Assembly: GCF_018860165.1 (NCBI RefSeq)
Contig: NZ_JAHKNG010000013.1
Coordinates: forward strand, 28,165 to 92,164
DNA: 64,000 nucleotides
Source of the DNA: Paracoccus marinaquae
GTDB taxonomy: Bacteria; Pseudomonadota; Alphaproteobacteria; Rhodobacterales; Rhodobacteraceae
Direction of reading: 5' to 3'
Shown here: positions 18,693-29,024 of the stretch, in pieces
Layout: every line of letters begins with the position of its first letter
Position numbering within the stretch: the stretch's first letter is position 1
The notes under the pieces: model-generated
Database searches by the model: none
The model's input: only the letters and a program-made list of their open reading frames with translations
Told to the model about the DNA's origin: nothing
Position numbers and translations under genes: made by a program

Positions 18693-20810
18693 ATGATCGA
18701 CGTCGAAGACCTCATCGCGCTGGTTCGCAACTACAATCCGCGCAGCAATGCCGAGTTGATCCGCGATGCCTATGAATACGGCATGCGGATGCATGAAGGG
18801 CAGATGCGCCATTCCGGCGAGCCCTATTTCACCCATCCCGTCTCTGTCGCCGCCATCCTGACCGAGATGCGGCTGGACGACGCCACCATCGTCACCGCCC
18901 TGCTGCATGACACGGTCGAGGACACGCGCTCGACCAAGCAGGAGGTCGAGGCGATGTTCGGCAGCGAGATTGCCGAGCTTGTGGATGGCGTCACCAAGCT
19001 GACCAATCTGCAACTATCCTCGGCTCAGTCCAAGCAGGCCGAGAATTTCCGCAAGCTGTTCATGGCCATGTCGCGCGACCTGCGCGTCATTCTGGTCAAG
19101 CTGGCCGACCGGCTGCACAACATGCGCACCATTCGCTCGATGCGACCCGAGAAGCAGGTGCAGAAGGCGCGCGAGACGATGGAAATCTATGCCCCGCTGG
19201 CCGGGCGCATGGGCATGCAGTGGATGCGCGAAGAACTGGAGGATCTGGCCTTCAAGGTCATCAATCCCGAGGCCCGCAACTCGATCATCCGCCGCTTCGT
19301 CAGCCTGCAGAAGGAATCGGGCGACATCATCGGCCAGATCACCGCCGATATCCGCAACGAACTGGACAAGGAAGGCATCGAGGCCACCGTGTTCGGGCGG
19401 GCAAAGAAGCCGTTCTCGGTCTGGCGGAAGATGCAGGAAAAGCAGCTGGCCTTCTCGCGCCTGTCCGACATCTACGGGTTTCGCATCATCACCCGCAGCG
19501 AAATGGACTGCTATCGCGCGCTTGGCGTGATCCATCACCGCTGGCGGGCGGTGCCGGGCCGCTTCAAGGACTACATCAGCCAGCCGAAATCGAACGGCTA
19601 CCGCTCGATCCATACCACCGTCTCGGGGCGCGACGGCAAGCGGGTCGAAGTGCAGATCCGCACCCGCCAGATGCACGAGGTGGCCGAGGCCGGCGTCGCC
19701 GCGCATTGGGCCTACCGCGACGGCGTGCGGACCAAGAACCCCTTCGCTGTTGATCCCGCCGCCTGGATCGACAGCCTGACCGACCGCTTCGAGGATGCCG
19801 ATCACAACGAGTTCCTCGAACATGTGAAGATGGAGATGTATCAGGATCAGGTGTTCTGTTTCACGCCGAAGGGGGACGTGATCCAGTTGCCGAAGGGCGC
19901 GACGCCGATCGATTTCGCCTATGCGATCCATACGAGGCTGGGCAATTCCTGCGTCGGCGCCAAGGTGGACGGAATCCGGGTACCGCTGTGGACGCGGCTG
20001 AAGAATGGCCAGGCGGTCGATGTCATCGCCGCCTCGGGGCAGCGGCCGCAGGCGACCTGGCTGGACATCGTGGTGACCGGCCGCGCCAAGGCGGCGATCC
20101 GGCGATCCCTGCGCGAGGATGACCGCGACCGCTTCGTGCGGCTGGGACGCGAACTGGTCCGGGTGAGTTTCGAGCATGTCGGGCGCAAGCCCACCGACAA
20201 GGCCTTGCGCACCGCCGCCAAGCAGATGGGGCTGGAGGGCGCCGAGGAGTTGCTGGCCCGGATCGGCAGCGCCGAACATTCCGCCAAGGAGGTGCTGGAG
20301 GCGCTCTATCCGGAACTGGCCAACGCCCCGCAGGACGAGATCGACGGCAAGCGCCCCTTTGCCGGACTGGAGGCGGATGCGAATTTCCAGCGCGCGCCCT
20401 GCTGCAACCCGCTGCCCGGCGAGCGGATCGTCGGCATCACCTATCGCGGACGCGGCGTGGTCATCCACGCGATCGACTGCCCGGTGCTGGCCGAGTTCGA
20501 GGACAGCCCCGACCGCTGGGTCGATCTGCAATGGCGCGACGGGCGGCATCCTGCGGTCTATTCGACCCTGCTCAGCCTGACCATCCGGCATGACGCCGGA
20601 GTCCTGGGCCGGATCTGCGGCTTGATCGGCACGCAGGGGGCGAATATCTCGAACCTTGAGTTCATCGACCGCAAGCCGGACTTCTACCGGATCGAGGTCG
20701 AGGTCGAGTTGCGAGACCACGAGCATCTGCACAACCTGCTGACCGCGCTGGAAGCGGAAAGCGATGTGGCGCAGGTCTGGCGGGTCCGCGACCCGGCGCT
20801 GAAACCGTAA
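18693..20810 (+). CDS. rel: Bifunctional (p)ppGpp synthetase/hydrolase Rel/SpoT
   Basis: The enzyme makes and degrades the stringent-response alarmone (p)ppGpp. Domains in order: HD hydrolase (H48, H72-D73 in LLHDTVED), synthetase (GRAKKPFSVWRKM, SDIYGFRIITRS, YRSIHTTV), TGS (VFCFTPKGDVIQLPKGATPIDFAYAIHT) and a C-terminal ACT domain. Both active sites look intact, so it is probably bifunctional. I chose ATG 18693 (MIDVEDLIALVRNYNP), where similarity begins; GTG 18666 is an alternative adding nine residues. The same transcript as rpoZ is likely. Confidence 0.95.
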   Translation: MIDVEDLIALVRNYNPRSNAELIRDAYEYGMRMHEGQMRHSGEPYFTHPVSVAAILTEMRLDDATIVTALLHDTVEDTRSTKQEVEAMFGSEIAELVDGVTKLTNLQLSSAQSKQAENFRKLFMAMSRDLRVILVKLADRLHNMRTIRSMRPEKQVQKARETMEIYAPLAGRMGMQWMREELEDLAFKVINPEARNSIIRRFVSLQKESGDIIGQITADIRNELDKEGIEATVFGRAKKPFSVWRKMQEKQLAFSRLSDIYGFRIITRSEMDCYRALGVIHHRWRAVPGRFKDYISQPKSNGYRSIHTTVSGRDGKRVEVQIRTRQMHEVAEAGVAAHWAYRDGVRTKNPFAVDPAAWIDSLTDRFEDADHNEFLEHVKMEMYQDQVFCFTPKGDVIQLPKGATPIDFAYAIHTRLGNSCVGAKVDGIRVPLWTRLKNGQAVDVIAASGQRPQATWLDIVVTGRAKAAIRRSLREDDRDRFVRLGRELVRVSFEHVGRKPTDKALRTAAKQMGLEGAEELLARIGSAEHSAKEVLEALYPELANAPQDEIDGKRPFAGLEADANFQRAPCCNPLPGERIVGITYRGRGVVIHAIDCPVLAEFEDSPDRWVDLQWRDGRHPAVYSTLLSLTIRHDAGVLGRICGLIGTQGANISNLEFIDRKPDFYRIEVEVELRDHEHLHNLLTALEAESDVAQVWRVRDPALKP

Positions 20811-20850
20811 GCCGCGATCCGGCCGGGTCTGCAAGGGAACGGGTGACGAA

Positions 20851-21552
20851 GTGTTCAAGCGGCGCAAGCCCCGCAGCTATGGGCAGATGGCCAGCGACAT
20901 GATCTATCCGCGCGGCGGCTGGCGGCGGGCGGCGACCTATGTCTGGCACCGGCTGCGCCGCCTGCCCGACCAGCCGCACCGGATCGGGCGCGGCGTGGCG
21001 GCAGGGGTCTTCGTGTCCTTCACGCCGCTTTTCGGGTTCCATTTCCTGTCCGCCGCCGGCGTCGCCTGGCTGATCGGCGGCAATATCCTGGCCGCGCTGC
21101 TGGCGACCTTCGTCGGCAATCCGGTCACGTTTCCCTTCATCGCCGTGATCTGCGTCGGGCTCGGGCGCGAGATCCTCGGACTGCCCGGCGATCTGGAACC
21201 GCAGCGGATCCTGAGCGAAATCACCCTCGCCGGTGTCGAGCTGTGGCAGAACCTGCGCACGGTCCTGTCCTCGGAGCGCGCGCATTGGGGACGGTTCCAC
21301 GAGTTCTTCGAGCAGATCTACTGGCCCTACATGGTCGGCGGCGTGATCATCGGCCTGGCCGTCAGCATCGCCGCCCATTACCTGACCGTGCCGGTCTTCC
21401 GCGCCTATCAGCGCCGCCGCGAGAAGAAGATGGCCGAACGGATCGCGCGGGTCCGCGCGCGCGCCGAGATCGTCACCACCGCCACCCCCGGCGCCGATGG
21501 GCAGAAGGGGGGCGCTGCCCCCCGTCCTGCGGACTCCCCCCGGGATATTTGA
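20851..21552 (+). CDS. DUF2062 membrane protein
   Basis: The DUF2062 signature lies around GVAAGVFVSFTPLFGFHFLSAAGVAWLIGGNILAALLATFVGNPVTFPFI, with hydrophobic segments near residues 50-72, 75-105 and 165-185. The start is GTG 20851. The last 14 residues (GGAAPRPADSPRDI) are encoded by a dispersed 61-bp repeat and are probably not conserved. It follows rel by 40 nt. Function unknown; members are inner-membrane proteins. Confidence 0.8.
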   Translation: MFKRRKPRSYGQMASDMIYPRGGWRRAATYVWHRLRRLPDQPHRIGRGVAAGVFVSFTPLFGFHFLSAAGVAWLIGGNILAALLATFVGNPVTFPFIAVICVGLGREILGLPGDLEPQRILSEITLAGVELWQNLRTVLSSERAHWGRFHEFFEQIYWPYMVGGVIIGLAVSIAAHYLTVPVFRAYQRRREKKMAERIARVRARAEIVTTATPGADGQKGGAAPRPADSPRDI

Positions 21553-21567
21553 GTGAAGAAGAAGGGC
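21507..21567. repeat. Dispersed 61-bp hairpin element, copy A
   Basis: The element begins GGGGGGCGCTGCCCCCC (a 7-bp hairpin), continues with a GTCC/GGAC mini-hairpin, then CCCCGGGATATTT and ends GTGAAGAAGAAGGGC. A near-identical copy lies at 38505-38565. This copy covers the last 15 codons of the DUF2062 gene and ends 2 nt before the stop codon of convergent ghrA. It probably acts as a two-way transcription terminator or an REP-like element. Confidence 0.8.
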
Positions 21568-21568
21568 C

Positions 21569-22477
21569 TCAATATCCCTTCGCGCGATCAACGAGATGCA
21601 GGACCGGCCGGCCCGACATGGCGCGGCGCAGGTTTTCGGCCACGACCGGGGCGGCGGTTTCGGGGCGGGTTTCGGCGGCGATATGCGGGGTGACGGTGAT
21701 GCCCGGATGCGCCCAGAACGGGTGGTCCGGGGGCAGCGGCTCGGTGCGGAAGACATCGAGGACGGCATGGCCCAGATGGCCGCGGTCGAGCGCGGCCAGA
21801 AGCGCATCGTCATCGATCAGCGTACCGCGGCCCGGATTGACGATCCAGGCGCCTTTCGGCAGGCGGGCGAGGCGCCGGGCATCCAGAAGGCTGCGGGTCG
21901 CGGGCGTATCGGGCAGCAGGCAGATCAGGATCTCGGCGCGCTGAAGCGCCCGGTCCAGATCTCGCGCGCCCAGCATCTCGACGCCATCGGCGGGGCGGCC
22001 GGACGCGCTCCAGCCGGTCAGCGCGAAGCCGATCGCGCCCAGCATGGCGGCGGTGGCGCGGCCCAACTCGCCCATGCCGAGGATCGTCACCCGGCGGCCG
22101 GAGGCCAGCGGCGGGGTCAGGTCGTTGCGCCAGATGCCGTCCTGCAGATAGCGGTCCATGCCCAGATGGGCGCGCATCGCCCAGCCGGTACAGAACTCGG
22201 CCATGCCCTGGGCAAGGCCCGGATCGACCATGCGCGCCAGCGGCCGGGTCAGGGTCGGGTTGGCGACGATGCGTTCCACCCCGGCCCAGAGGCTCTGGAC
22301 CAGGCGGGCGTTGCGATAGGGGGACAGATCCTCGATCTCGCCGCCCGGCGCATAGATGATCGCGTCGAACCCGTCCGGATCGCCGTCGCGGGCCAGATCC
22401 ATCTCGGGGCAGGCCGCCAGAAGTGCCGGGGACCAGCGGGGCCAGTGGGCGGCGGGGGCGGCGAACAGGACCTTCAT
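21569..22477 (-). CDS. ghrA: Glyoxylate/hydroxypyruvate reductase A
   Basis: This D-2-hydroxyacid dehydrogenase reduces glyoxylate and hydroxypyruvate with NAD(P)H. The dinucleotide fold motif LGMGELGRATAAMLG, the catalytic arginine region ICLLPDTPATRSLL/VNPGRGTLIDDDALL and the catalytic histidine in TPHIAAET are visible. The 302-residue length from ATG 22477 matches GhrA. It starts 4 nt after the rodA stop, so it rides on the elongasome operon, though its role is metabolic. Confidence 0.88.
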   Translation of the reverse strand: MKVLFAAPAAHWPRWSPALLAACPEMDLARDGDPDGFDAIIYAPGGEIEDLSPYRNARLVQSLWAGVERIVANPTLTRPLARMVDPGLAQGMAEFCTGWAMRAHLGMDRYLQDGIWRNDLTPPLASGRRVTILGMGELGRATAAMLGAIGFALTGWSASGRPADGVEMLGARDLDRALQRAEILICLLPDTPATRSLLDARRLARLPKGAWIVNPGRGTLIDDDALLAALDRGHLGHAVLDVFRTEPLPPDHPFWAHPGITVTPHIAAETRPETAAPVVAENLRRAMSGRPVLHLVDRAKGY

Positions 22478-22481
22478 GGCG

Positions 22482-23621
22482 CTATCTCGGGCGGTGGACA
22501 TGGGCGGACTGGACCATGCCGAAGCCCATCAGCAGGATCATCATCGCGGTACCGCCATAGCTGACCAGCGGCAGGGGCGAGCCGACCACCGGCAGCAGTC
22601 CCATCACCATGCCCATGTTGATGGCGAAATAGACGAAGAAGGTGCCGCTGATGCCGAGGGTCAGCAGCGCCCCGAAACGGTCGCGGTTGCTGAGCGCGGA
22701 ATAGAGGCAGAAGCCGATGACCAGCGTGTAGAGCACCAGCAGCGAGAAGGCCCCGATGAAGCCGAATTCCTCGGCCAGGACGGTGAAGATGAAATCGGTC
22801 TGCTTCTCGGGCAGGAAGTTCAGCCGCGACTGGGTGCCCTGCATGAACCCCCTGCCCGACCAGCCGCCCGAGCCGAGCGCGATCTGCGCCTGGGTGATGT
22901 TGTAGCCCGCCCCCAGCGGATCGACCGAGGGGTCGAGGAAGGTGTCGATGCGGCGGTACTGATAGTCCTTCAGAAGCTGCCAGTCGGTGCCGCGGCTTTC
23001 CAGAACCGCCCAGACCAGCCCGACCACGGCCGCGATCACCGCGCCGAAATACCACAGCGACACGCCCGCCGCGAACATCACGATGCCGCCCCCTGCCATC
23101 AGCATGATCGAGGTGCCGAGGTCGGGCTGTTTCAGCACCAGCGCCGTCGGCATAAGGATCAGCGCCACCGGGATCAGCACCCAGAGCGGGCGCGAGGTCC
23201 GGTGCAGGGGCAGCCATGCGTAATAGGCGGCGAGGATCAGGACCAGCGCGATCTTCATCAGTTCCGACGGCTGCAGGCGGATCGGCCCCAGTTCAATCCA
23301 GCGCTGCGCGCCCATGCCGATATCGCCGAAGAGTTCGACCGCGACCAGCAGCAGCAGGCAGATCACATAGGCGAAGACCGACACCCCGCGCCAGAACCAC
23401 ATCGGCACGAAGGCCAGCGCGAACATCGCCGCCATGCCCGCGGCAAAGCGATAGATCTGCGGCTTGGCCCAGAGATCGGCGCGCCCGCCGCCGACGGAAT
23501 AGAGCATCAGGAAGCCGATGCAGGCGATGGCCGTCAGCAGGAAGACCAGCGGCCAGTTCAGATAGAGGATCCGGCGCCATCCGGCCGGCACATGGGCGAC
23601 ATCGTAATCGAGATAGGCCAT
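22482..23621 (-). CDS. rodA: Rod-shape peptidoglycan glycosyltransferase RodA
   Basis: RodA is the SEDS-family peptidoglycan polymerase of the cell-elongation machine and works with PBP2 (MrdA). About ten membrane segments are seen, with SEDS blocks such as GIGAQRWIELGPIRLQPSELMKIALVL-like (here GMGAQRWIELGPIRLQPSE), GSGGWSGRGFMQGTQ and EFGFIGAFSLL. Length 379 aa. It lies 15 nt downstream of mrdA and upstream of ghrA. Confidence 0.95.
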   Translation of the reverse strand: MAYLDYDVAHVPAGWRRILYLNWPLVFLLTAIACIGFLMLYSVGGGRADLWAKPQIYRFAAGMAAMFALAFVPMWFWRGVSVFAYVICLLLLVAVELFGDIGMGAQRWIELGPIRLQPSELMKIALVLILAAYYAWLPLHRTSRPLWVLIPVALILMPTALVLKQPDLGTSIMLMAGGGIVMFAAGVSLWYFGAVIAAVVGLVWAVLESRGTDWQLLKDYQYRRIDTFLDPSVDPLGAGYNITQAQIALGSGGWSGRGFMQGTQSRLNFLPEKQTDFIFTVLAEEFGFIGAFSLLVLYTLVIGFCLYSALSNRDRFGALLTLGISGTFFVYFAINMGMVMGLLPVVGSPLPLVSYGGTAMMILLMGFGMVQSAHVHRPR

Positions 23622-23636
23622 GCCCGCCCCCTCCCC

Positions 23637-25583
23637 TCAGGCCCGCGACCGGGTCGGCCGCGGCGGCTCGGGCGTGTAGAGATGCATGGCGTTGTGGCGC
23701 GCCTCCATCGCCGCGCGCTGGTCCGAGGGCACCGCCTCCAGCGGCGGCAGCCCACCCTCGAGCGCGAACAGCAGGATGTCGCGGCCGATGGGCGCCGCTG
23801 CGGTCGAGCCGCCGCCGCCATGTTCGACCACCACCGACACCGCGTAGCGCGGTGCATGCACCGGCGCATAGCAGACAAACAGCGCATGGTCGCGGCGGTT
23901 CCATGGCAACTGGTCGTTGCTGATGACGCCACGGGCGCGTTCGGCCGCGGTGATGTTGCGGACCTGGCTGGTGCCGGTCTTGCCGGCCATGCGCCAGTCA
24001 TCGGCGATGATCCGGGCGCGCCGCGCGGTGCCGCGCGCGCCGTTCATCACCGCGTCCATGCCGTCGCGGGCCTGACGCAGATGCTCCTCGGACAGGCCCA
24101 GCGACGCGGCTTCGGGAACCTGCTGCGCGATGCCGTCAAGCGCCCGGATCAGCCGCGGCACCACCTCGCGCCCCGAGGCCACCCGCGCCGTCATCACCGC
24201 CAGTTGCAGCGGCGAGGCCAGAACATAGCCCTGCCCGATCGAGGCGTTGATGCTGTCGCCGATCAGCCATTCCTGGTCATAGCGGGCGCGTTTCCAGGCG
24301 CGGTCGGGGGCGATTCCCTCGGCCACGGCCGACATCGGCAGGTCATGCTGGATGCCGACGCCCAGCCGCCGGGCCATGGCCCCGATCCGGTCGATGCCGA
24401 TGCGCTGCGCCAGTTCGTAATAGAAGACATCGCAGCTTTGCTCGAGGCTCTGGATCGGGTTCATCGTGCCATGTCCGCCGCGCCGCCAGCAATGGAAGCG
24501 GCGGCCGCCGACCTCGACGAAGCCCGGGCAATAGAACCTTGTGCCGGAATTGATCAGGCCCGATTCGAGCCCCGCCAGCAGGACCACCATCTTGAAGGTC
24601 GAGCCGGGCGGATAGACGCCCTGCACGGTCTTGTCGGCCAGCGGGCGGTGATCATGTTCCATCAGCGCCCGGTAATCCGGGCTGGAAATGCCGCGTACGA
24701 ACTTGTTCGGATCGAAGCTGGGCGAGGAGCAGATCGCCAGAAGATCGCCGTTCTGGACATCCATGACCACGGCGGCGGCACTTTCCTCGCCCATGCGCTG
24801 CGCGGCATAGTTCTGCAGCCGCGCATCGACGGTCAGCTGCACGGTGGCGCCCTGCTCGCCCTCCTGCCGGCCGAGTTCGCGCATCTCGCGTCCGGCGCTG
24901 TTCACCTCGACCCGGCGGGTGCCGGCCTTGCCGCGCAGATCCGCCTCGAGCTTGGTCTCGACCCCGACCTTCCCCAGCTGGAATTCCGGCAGCATCAGCA
25001 CCGGGTCCGGATCCTCGATCTTCGAGAGGTCGTAATCCGAGACCGGGCCGACATAGCCCAGCACATGCGCCAGATCGCCGGCGCGGGGATAGGACCTGGA
25101 CAGGCCGGATTCGGGGGTCACCCCGGCCAGCGAGGGGGCATTCACCGCGATCGAGCTGAACTGTGCCCAGCTCAGCCGGTCGGCCAGCACGATCGGGGTG
25201 ATCGCGCTGCGTTTGGAAAATTCTTCCAGAAGTTCGGCCATACGCTCGTCGCTGATCGGGATCAGTTGCGACAGCCGGTCCAGCACCGGCCTTACATCGC
25301 CGCCGGCCTCCTCGCGGGTCAGGGTTACGCGGTAGTTCTGTTCGTTGCCGGCAACCACCAGGCCGTTGCGGTCGAGGATCAGTCCGCGCGCCGGTGGCAG
25401 CAGCCGGATCTTGATCGAGTTGCCATCGGACAGCAGCCGGTATTCCTCGGCATGATCCAGCTGCATCGAGCGCAGCCGCAGCCCCAGCGTGGTCACCACG
25501 CCCAGCTGGATGCCGGCCAGCATCAGACCGCGCCGGCCGATGCGGCGGGTTCCGTCCTGGGTGTCGCGCGGCGATTTCCTCAT
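23637..25583 (-). CDS. mrdA: Penicillin-binding protein 2 (peptidoglycan DD-transpeptidase)
   Basis: The class B PBP crosslinks lateral-wall peptidoglycan in partnership with RodA. One N-terminal membrane anchor (about residues 20-40) is followed by the dimerisation domain and the transpeptidase domain with S328-T-F-K331 (SxxK), S383-C-D (SxN) and a GKTGTSQ box. Length 648 aa. ATG 25583 overlaps the mreD stop (ATGA), showing translational coupling. Alanine- and arginine-rich tail. Confidence 0.95.
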   Translation of the reverse strand: MRKSPRDTQDGTRRIGRRGLMLAGIQLGVVTTLGLRLRSMQLDHAEEYRLLSDGNSIKIRLLPPARGLILDRNGLVVAGNEQNYRVTLTREEAGGDVRPVLDRLSQLIPISDERMAELLEEFSKRSAITPIVLADRLSWAQFSSIAVNAPSLAGVTPESGLSRSYPRAGDLAHVLGYVGPVSDYDLSKIEDPDPVLMLPEFQLGKVGVETKLEADLRGKAGTRRVEVNSAGREMRELGRQEGEQGATVQLTVDARLQNYAAQRMGEESAAAVVMDVQNGDLLAICSSPSFDPNKFVRGISSPDYRALMEHDHRPLADKTVQGVYPPGSTFKMVVLLAGLESGLINSGTRFYCPGFVEVGGRRFHCWRRGGHGTMNPIQSLEQSCDVFYYELAQRIGIDRIGAMARRLGVGIQHDLPMSAVAEGIAPDRAWKRARYDQEWLIGDSINASIGQGYVLASPLQLAVMTARVASGREVVPRLIRALDGIAQQVPEAASLGLSEEHLRQARDGMDAVMNGARGTARRARIIADDWRMAGKTGTSQVRNITAAERARGVISNDQLPWNRRDHALFVCYAPVHAPRYAVSVVVEHGGGGSTAAAPIGRDILLFALEGGLPPLEAVPSDQRAAMEARHNAMHLYTPEPPRPTRSRA

Positions 25584-26119
25584 CCCTTGTATCTCATCAT
25601 CTCGGCCTCGGAGGGGGTGATCCGGCGCAGCCCCAGCAGCAGTCGGGCGACGACGACGACCAGCGGATAGGCCATCGTCGTTGCCAGAAATTGCAGGATC
25701 ACCTGTCCCAGGGCCGGAACCGGTACCAGAAACAACAGCGACACGATGCGATAACCCAGCATCATCGCGCCGATCAGCAGGGCGACGCGCAACCATTCAA
25801 CCATGAATGGCTGGCCCCGCCAACGGTGCTCACGCAGGCGTGCGGCCTCGCTGCCCAGAAGCACCGCCACGGCCCAAAGGCCGACCGGGCGCAACAGCAC
25901 CAGATCCTCGACCAGAAAGACCAGCGCGATCGCCGGCGCCGGCAACTGGTCGGGGCGGCGCAGCACCCAGGCAAGCGTCAGGCACAGGCCCAGATCCGGG
26001 CCAGGCCAGCCGGTCAGCCCGGTGGACAGCGGCAGCAGCCGCAGGAACAGAAGCAGCCCCATGCACAGCCCGAACAGGATCGTTCCGACCAAAGCCGGCC
26101 TGCCCGGACCCTCAATCAT
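25580..26119 (-). CDS. mreD: Rod shape-determining protein MreD
   Basis: A 179-residue protein with about five membrane segments, fitting MreD, the membrane partner of MreC in the elongasome. Sequence identity in MreD is generally low, so the call rests on size, topology and position between mreC and mrdA. The ATG 26119 lies inside the mreC end (8-nt overlap), and the stop overlaps the mrdA start. Confidence 0.85.
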   Translation of the reverse strand: MIEGPGRPALVGTILFGLCMGLLLFLRLLPLSTGLTGWPGPDLGLCLTLAWVLRRPDQLPAPAIALVFLVEDLVLLRPVGLWAVAVLLGSEAARLREHRWRGQPFMVEWLRVALLIGAMMLGYRIVSLLFLVPVPALGQVILQFLATTMAYPLVVVVARLLLGLRRITPSEAEMMRYKG

Positions 26120-27053
26120 TTTCTGTGCCCGTGGACAGCGGATCGGCGGCCTGCGCCGCATCGACCCGCGATGCCGGCAGTTGCGGCCCGATCGGCCCGC
26201 TCTGGCGCGGTGTGATGATGGCATCGGAATCCGTCACCGCCTCGGCCGGATGCGAGCGCAGCACGCGCAGGAATTCCAGCCGGCCGTAATCGGCGGCCAT
26301 GCGCAACCGCATCCGCCCGTCGCTGCCCTGCACCACCTGCCCGACCAGCAGGCCCGGCGGGAACACGCCGCCATCGCCCGAGGTCACCACCCGGTCGCCG
26401 GGCCGCACATCGTCGAGGTTCTCGATGAAATCCAGAAACGGCAGCGAGGTATTGTCGCCGGTCAGCAAGGCCCGTTCGCCCGAGGGTTGCAGGGTCACCG
26501 GAATCCGCGATGAGGGATCGGTCAGCAGCACCACCCGGCTGGTGCGCTCGCCCACGCCCGAGATGCGGCCGACCAGCCCCAGCCCGTCCATCGTCGCCCA
26601 GCCGTCGATGATGCCGTCCTGCGCGCCCACGTTCAGCAGCACCGATTGCCGGAAGGCCGAGCCGCTGTCCACCGTGACCAACCCGGTCACGCTGGTCAGA
26701 GCCGGGTCGATGCGGACATTGTTCTGCGCCAGAAGTTTCGAGTTTTCCTGCTCAAGCTGCACCGCCGCCTCGCGCCAGGCCTGCATCTTCTGCAACTCGC
26801 GGCGCAATTCCTGGTTCTGTTCGTAGATGCGGGCATAGGACTGGAAGCCCGCGACCATCTGGCTGACCTTGGTGACCGGCACCAGCGCCCATTCGAAGCT
26901 GGGCACGAAACGGTCGATCAGCGCGATCCGCATGCGTTCGGCCCGCGGGCTGTCGATGCGCCAGAACAGGAACAGCGCCAGCAGGACAATCGCCAGCAGC
27001 GCGATCAGCACGCGCCGGATCGGTGTGGCGAAATCTGGTCCCTTGCGCGCCAT
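26112..27053 (-). CDS. mreC: Rod shape-determining protein MreC
   Basis: MreC is a periplasmic scaffold that activates PBP2-RodA. One N-terminal membrane segment (about residues 15-35) is followed by a coiled coil (about 70-105, YEQNQELRRELQKMQ...LEQENSKLL) and a beta-rich domain with NVGAQDGI and RPGDRVVTSGDGGVFPPGLLVGQV. Length 313 aa. It follows mreB by 22 nt. Confidence 0.94.
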   Translation of the reverse strand: MARKGPDFATPIRRVLIALLAIVLLALFLFWRIDSPRAERMRIALIDRFVPSFEWALVPVTKVSQMVAGFQSYARIYEQNQELRRELQKMQAWREAAVQLEQENSKLLAQNNVRIDPALTSVTGLVTVDSGSAFRQSVLLNVGAQDGIIDGWATMDGLGLVGRISGVGERTSRVVLLTDPSSRIPVTLQPSGERALLTGDNTSLPFLDFIENLDDVRPGDRVVTSGDGGVFPPGLLVGQVVQGSDGRMRLRMAADYGRLEFLRVLRSHPAEAVTDSDAIITPRQSGPIGPQLPASRVDAAQAADPLSTGTEND

Positions 27054-27075
27054 TCAGCGCCTCCGTCGGGCCGGC

Positions 27076-28958
<1,883 letters not shown>

Positions 28959-28977
28959 TCCACAGACTGAAACGAAA

Positions 28978-29004
28978 GACGCCGGGCGATGACCGCCCGG
29001 CGTC
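28978..29004 (-). terminator. Rho-independent terminator of leuA
   Basis: A perfect 11-bp stem (GACGCCGGGCG / CGCCCGGCGTC) with a 5-nt loop. Read on the minus strand it is followed by TTTCGTTT, so it serves leuA; it may also stop the convergent GNAT transcript. Confidence 0.85.
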
Positions 29005-29024
29005 CTGTTCCATCTGTGTCCGGA

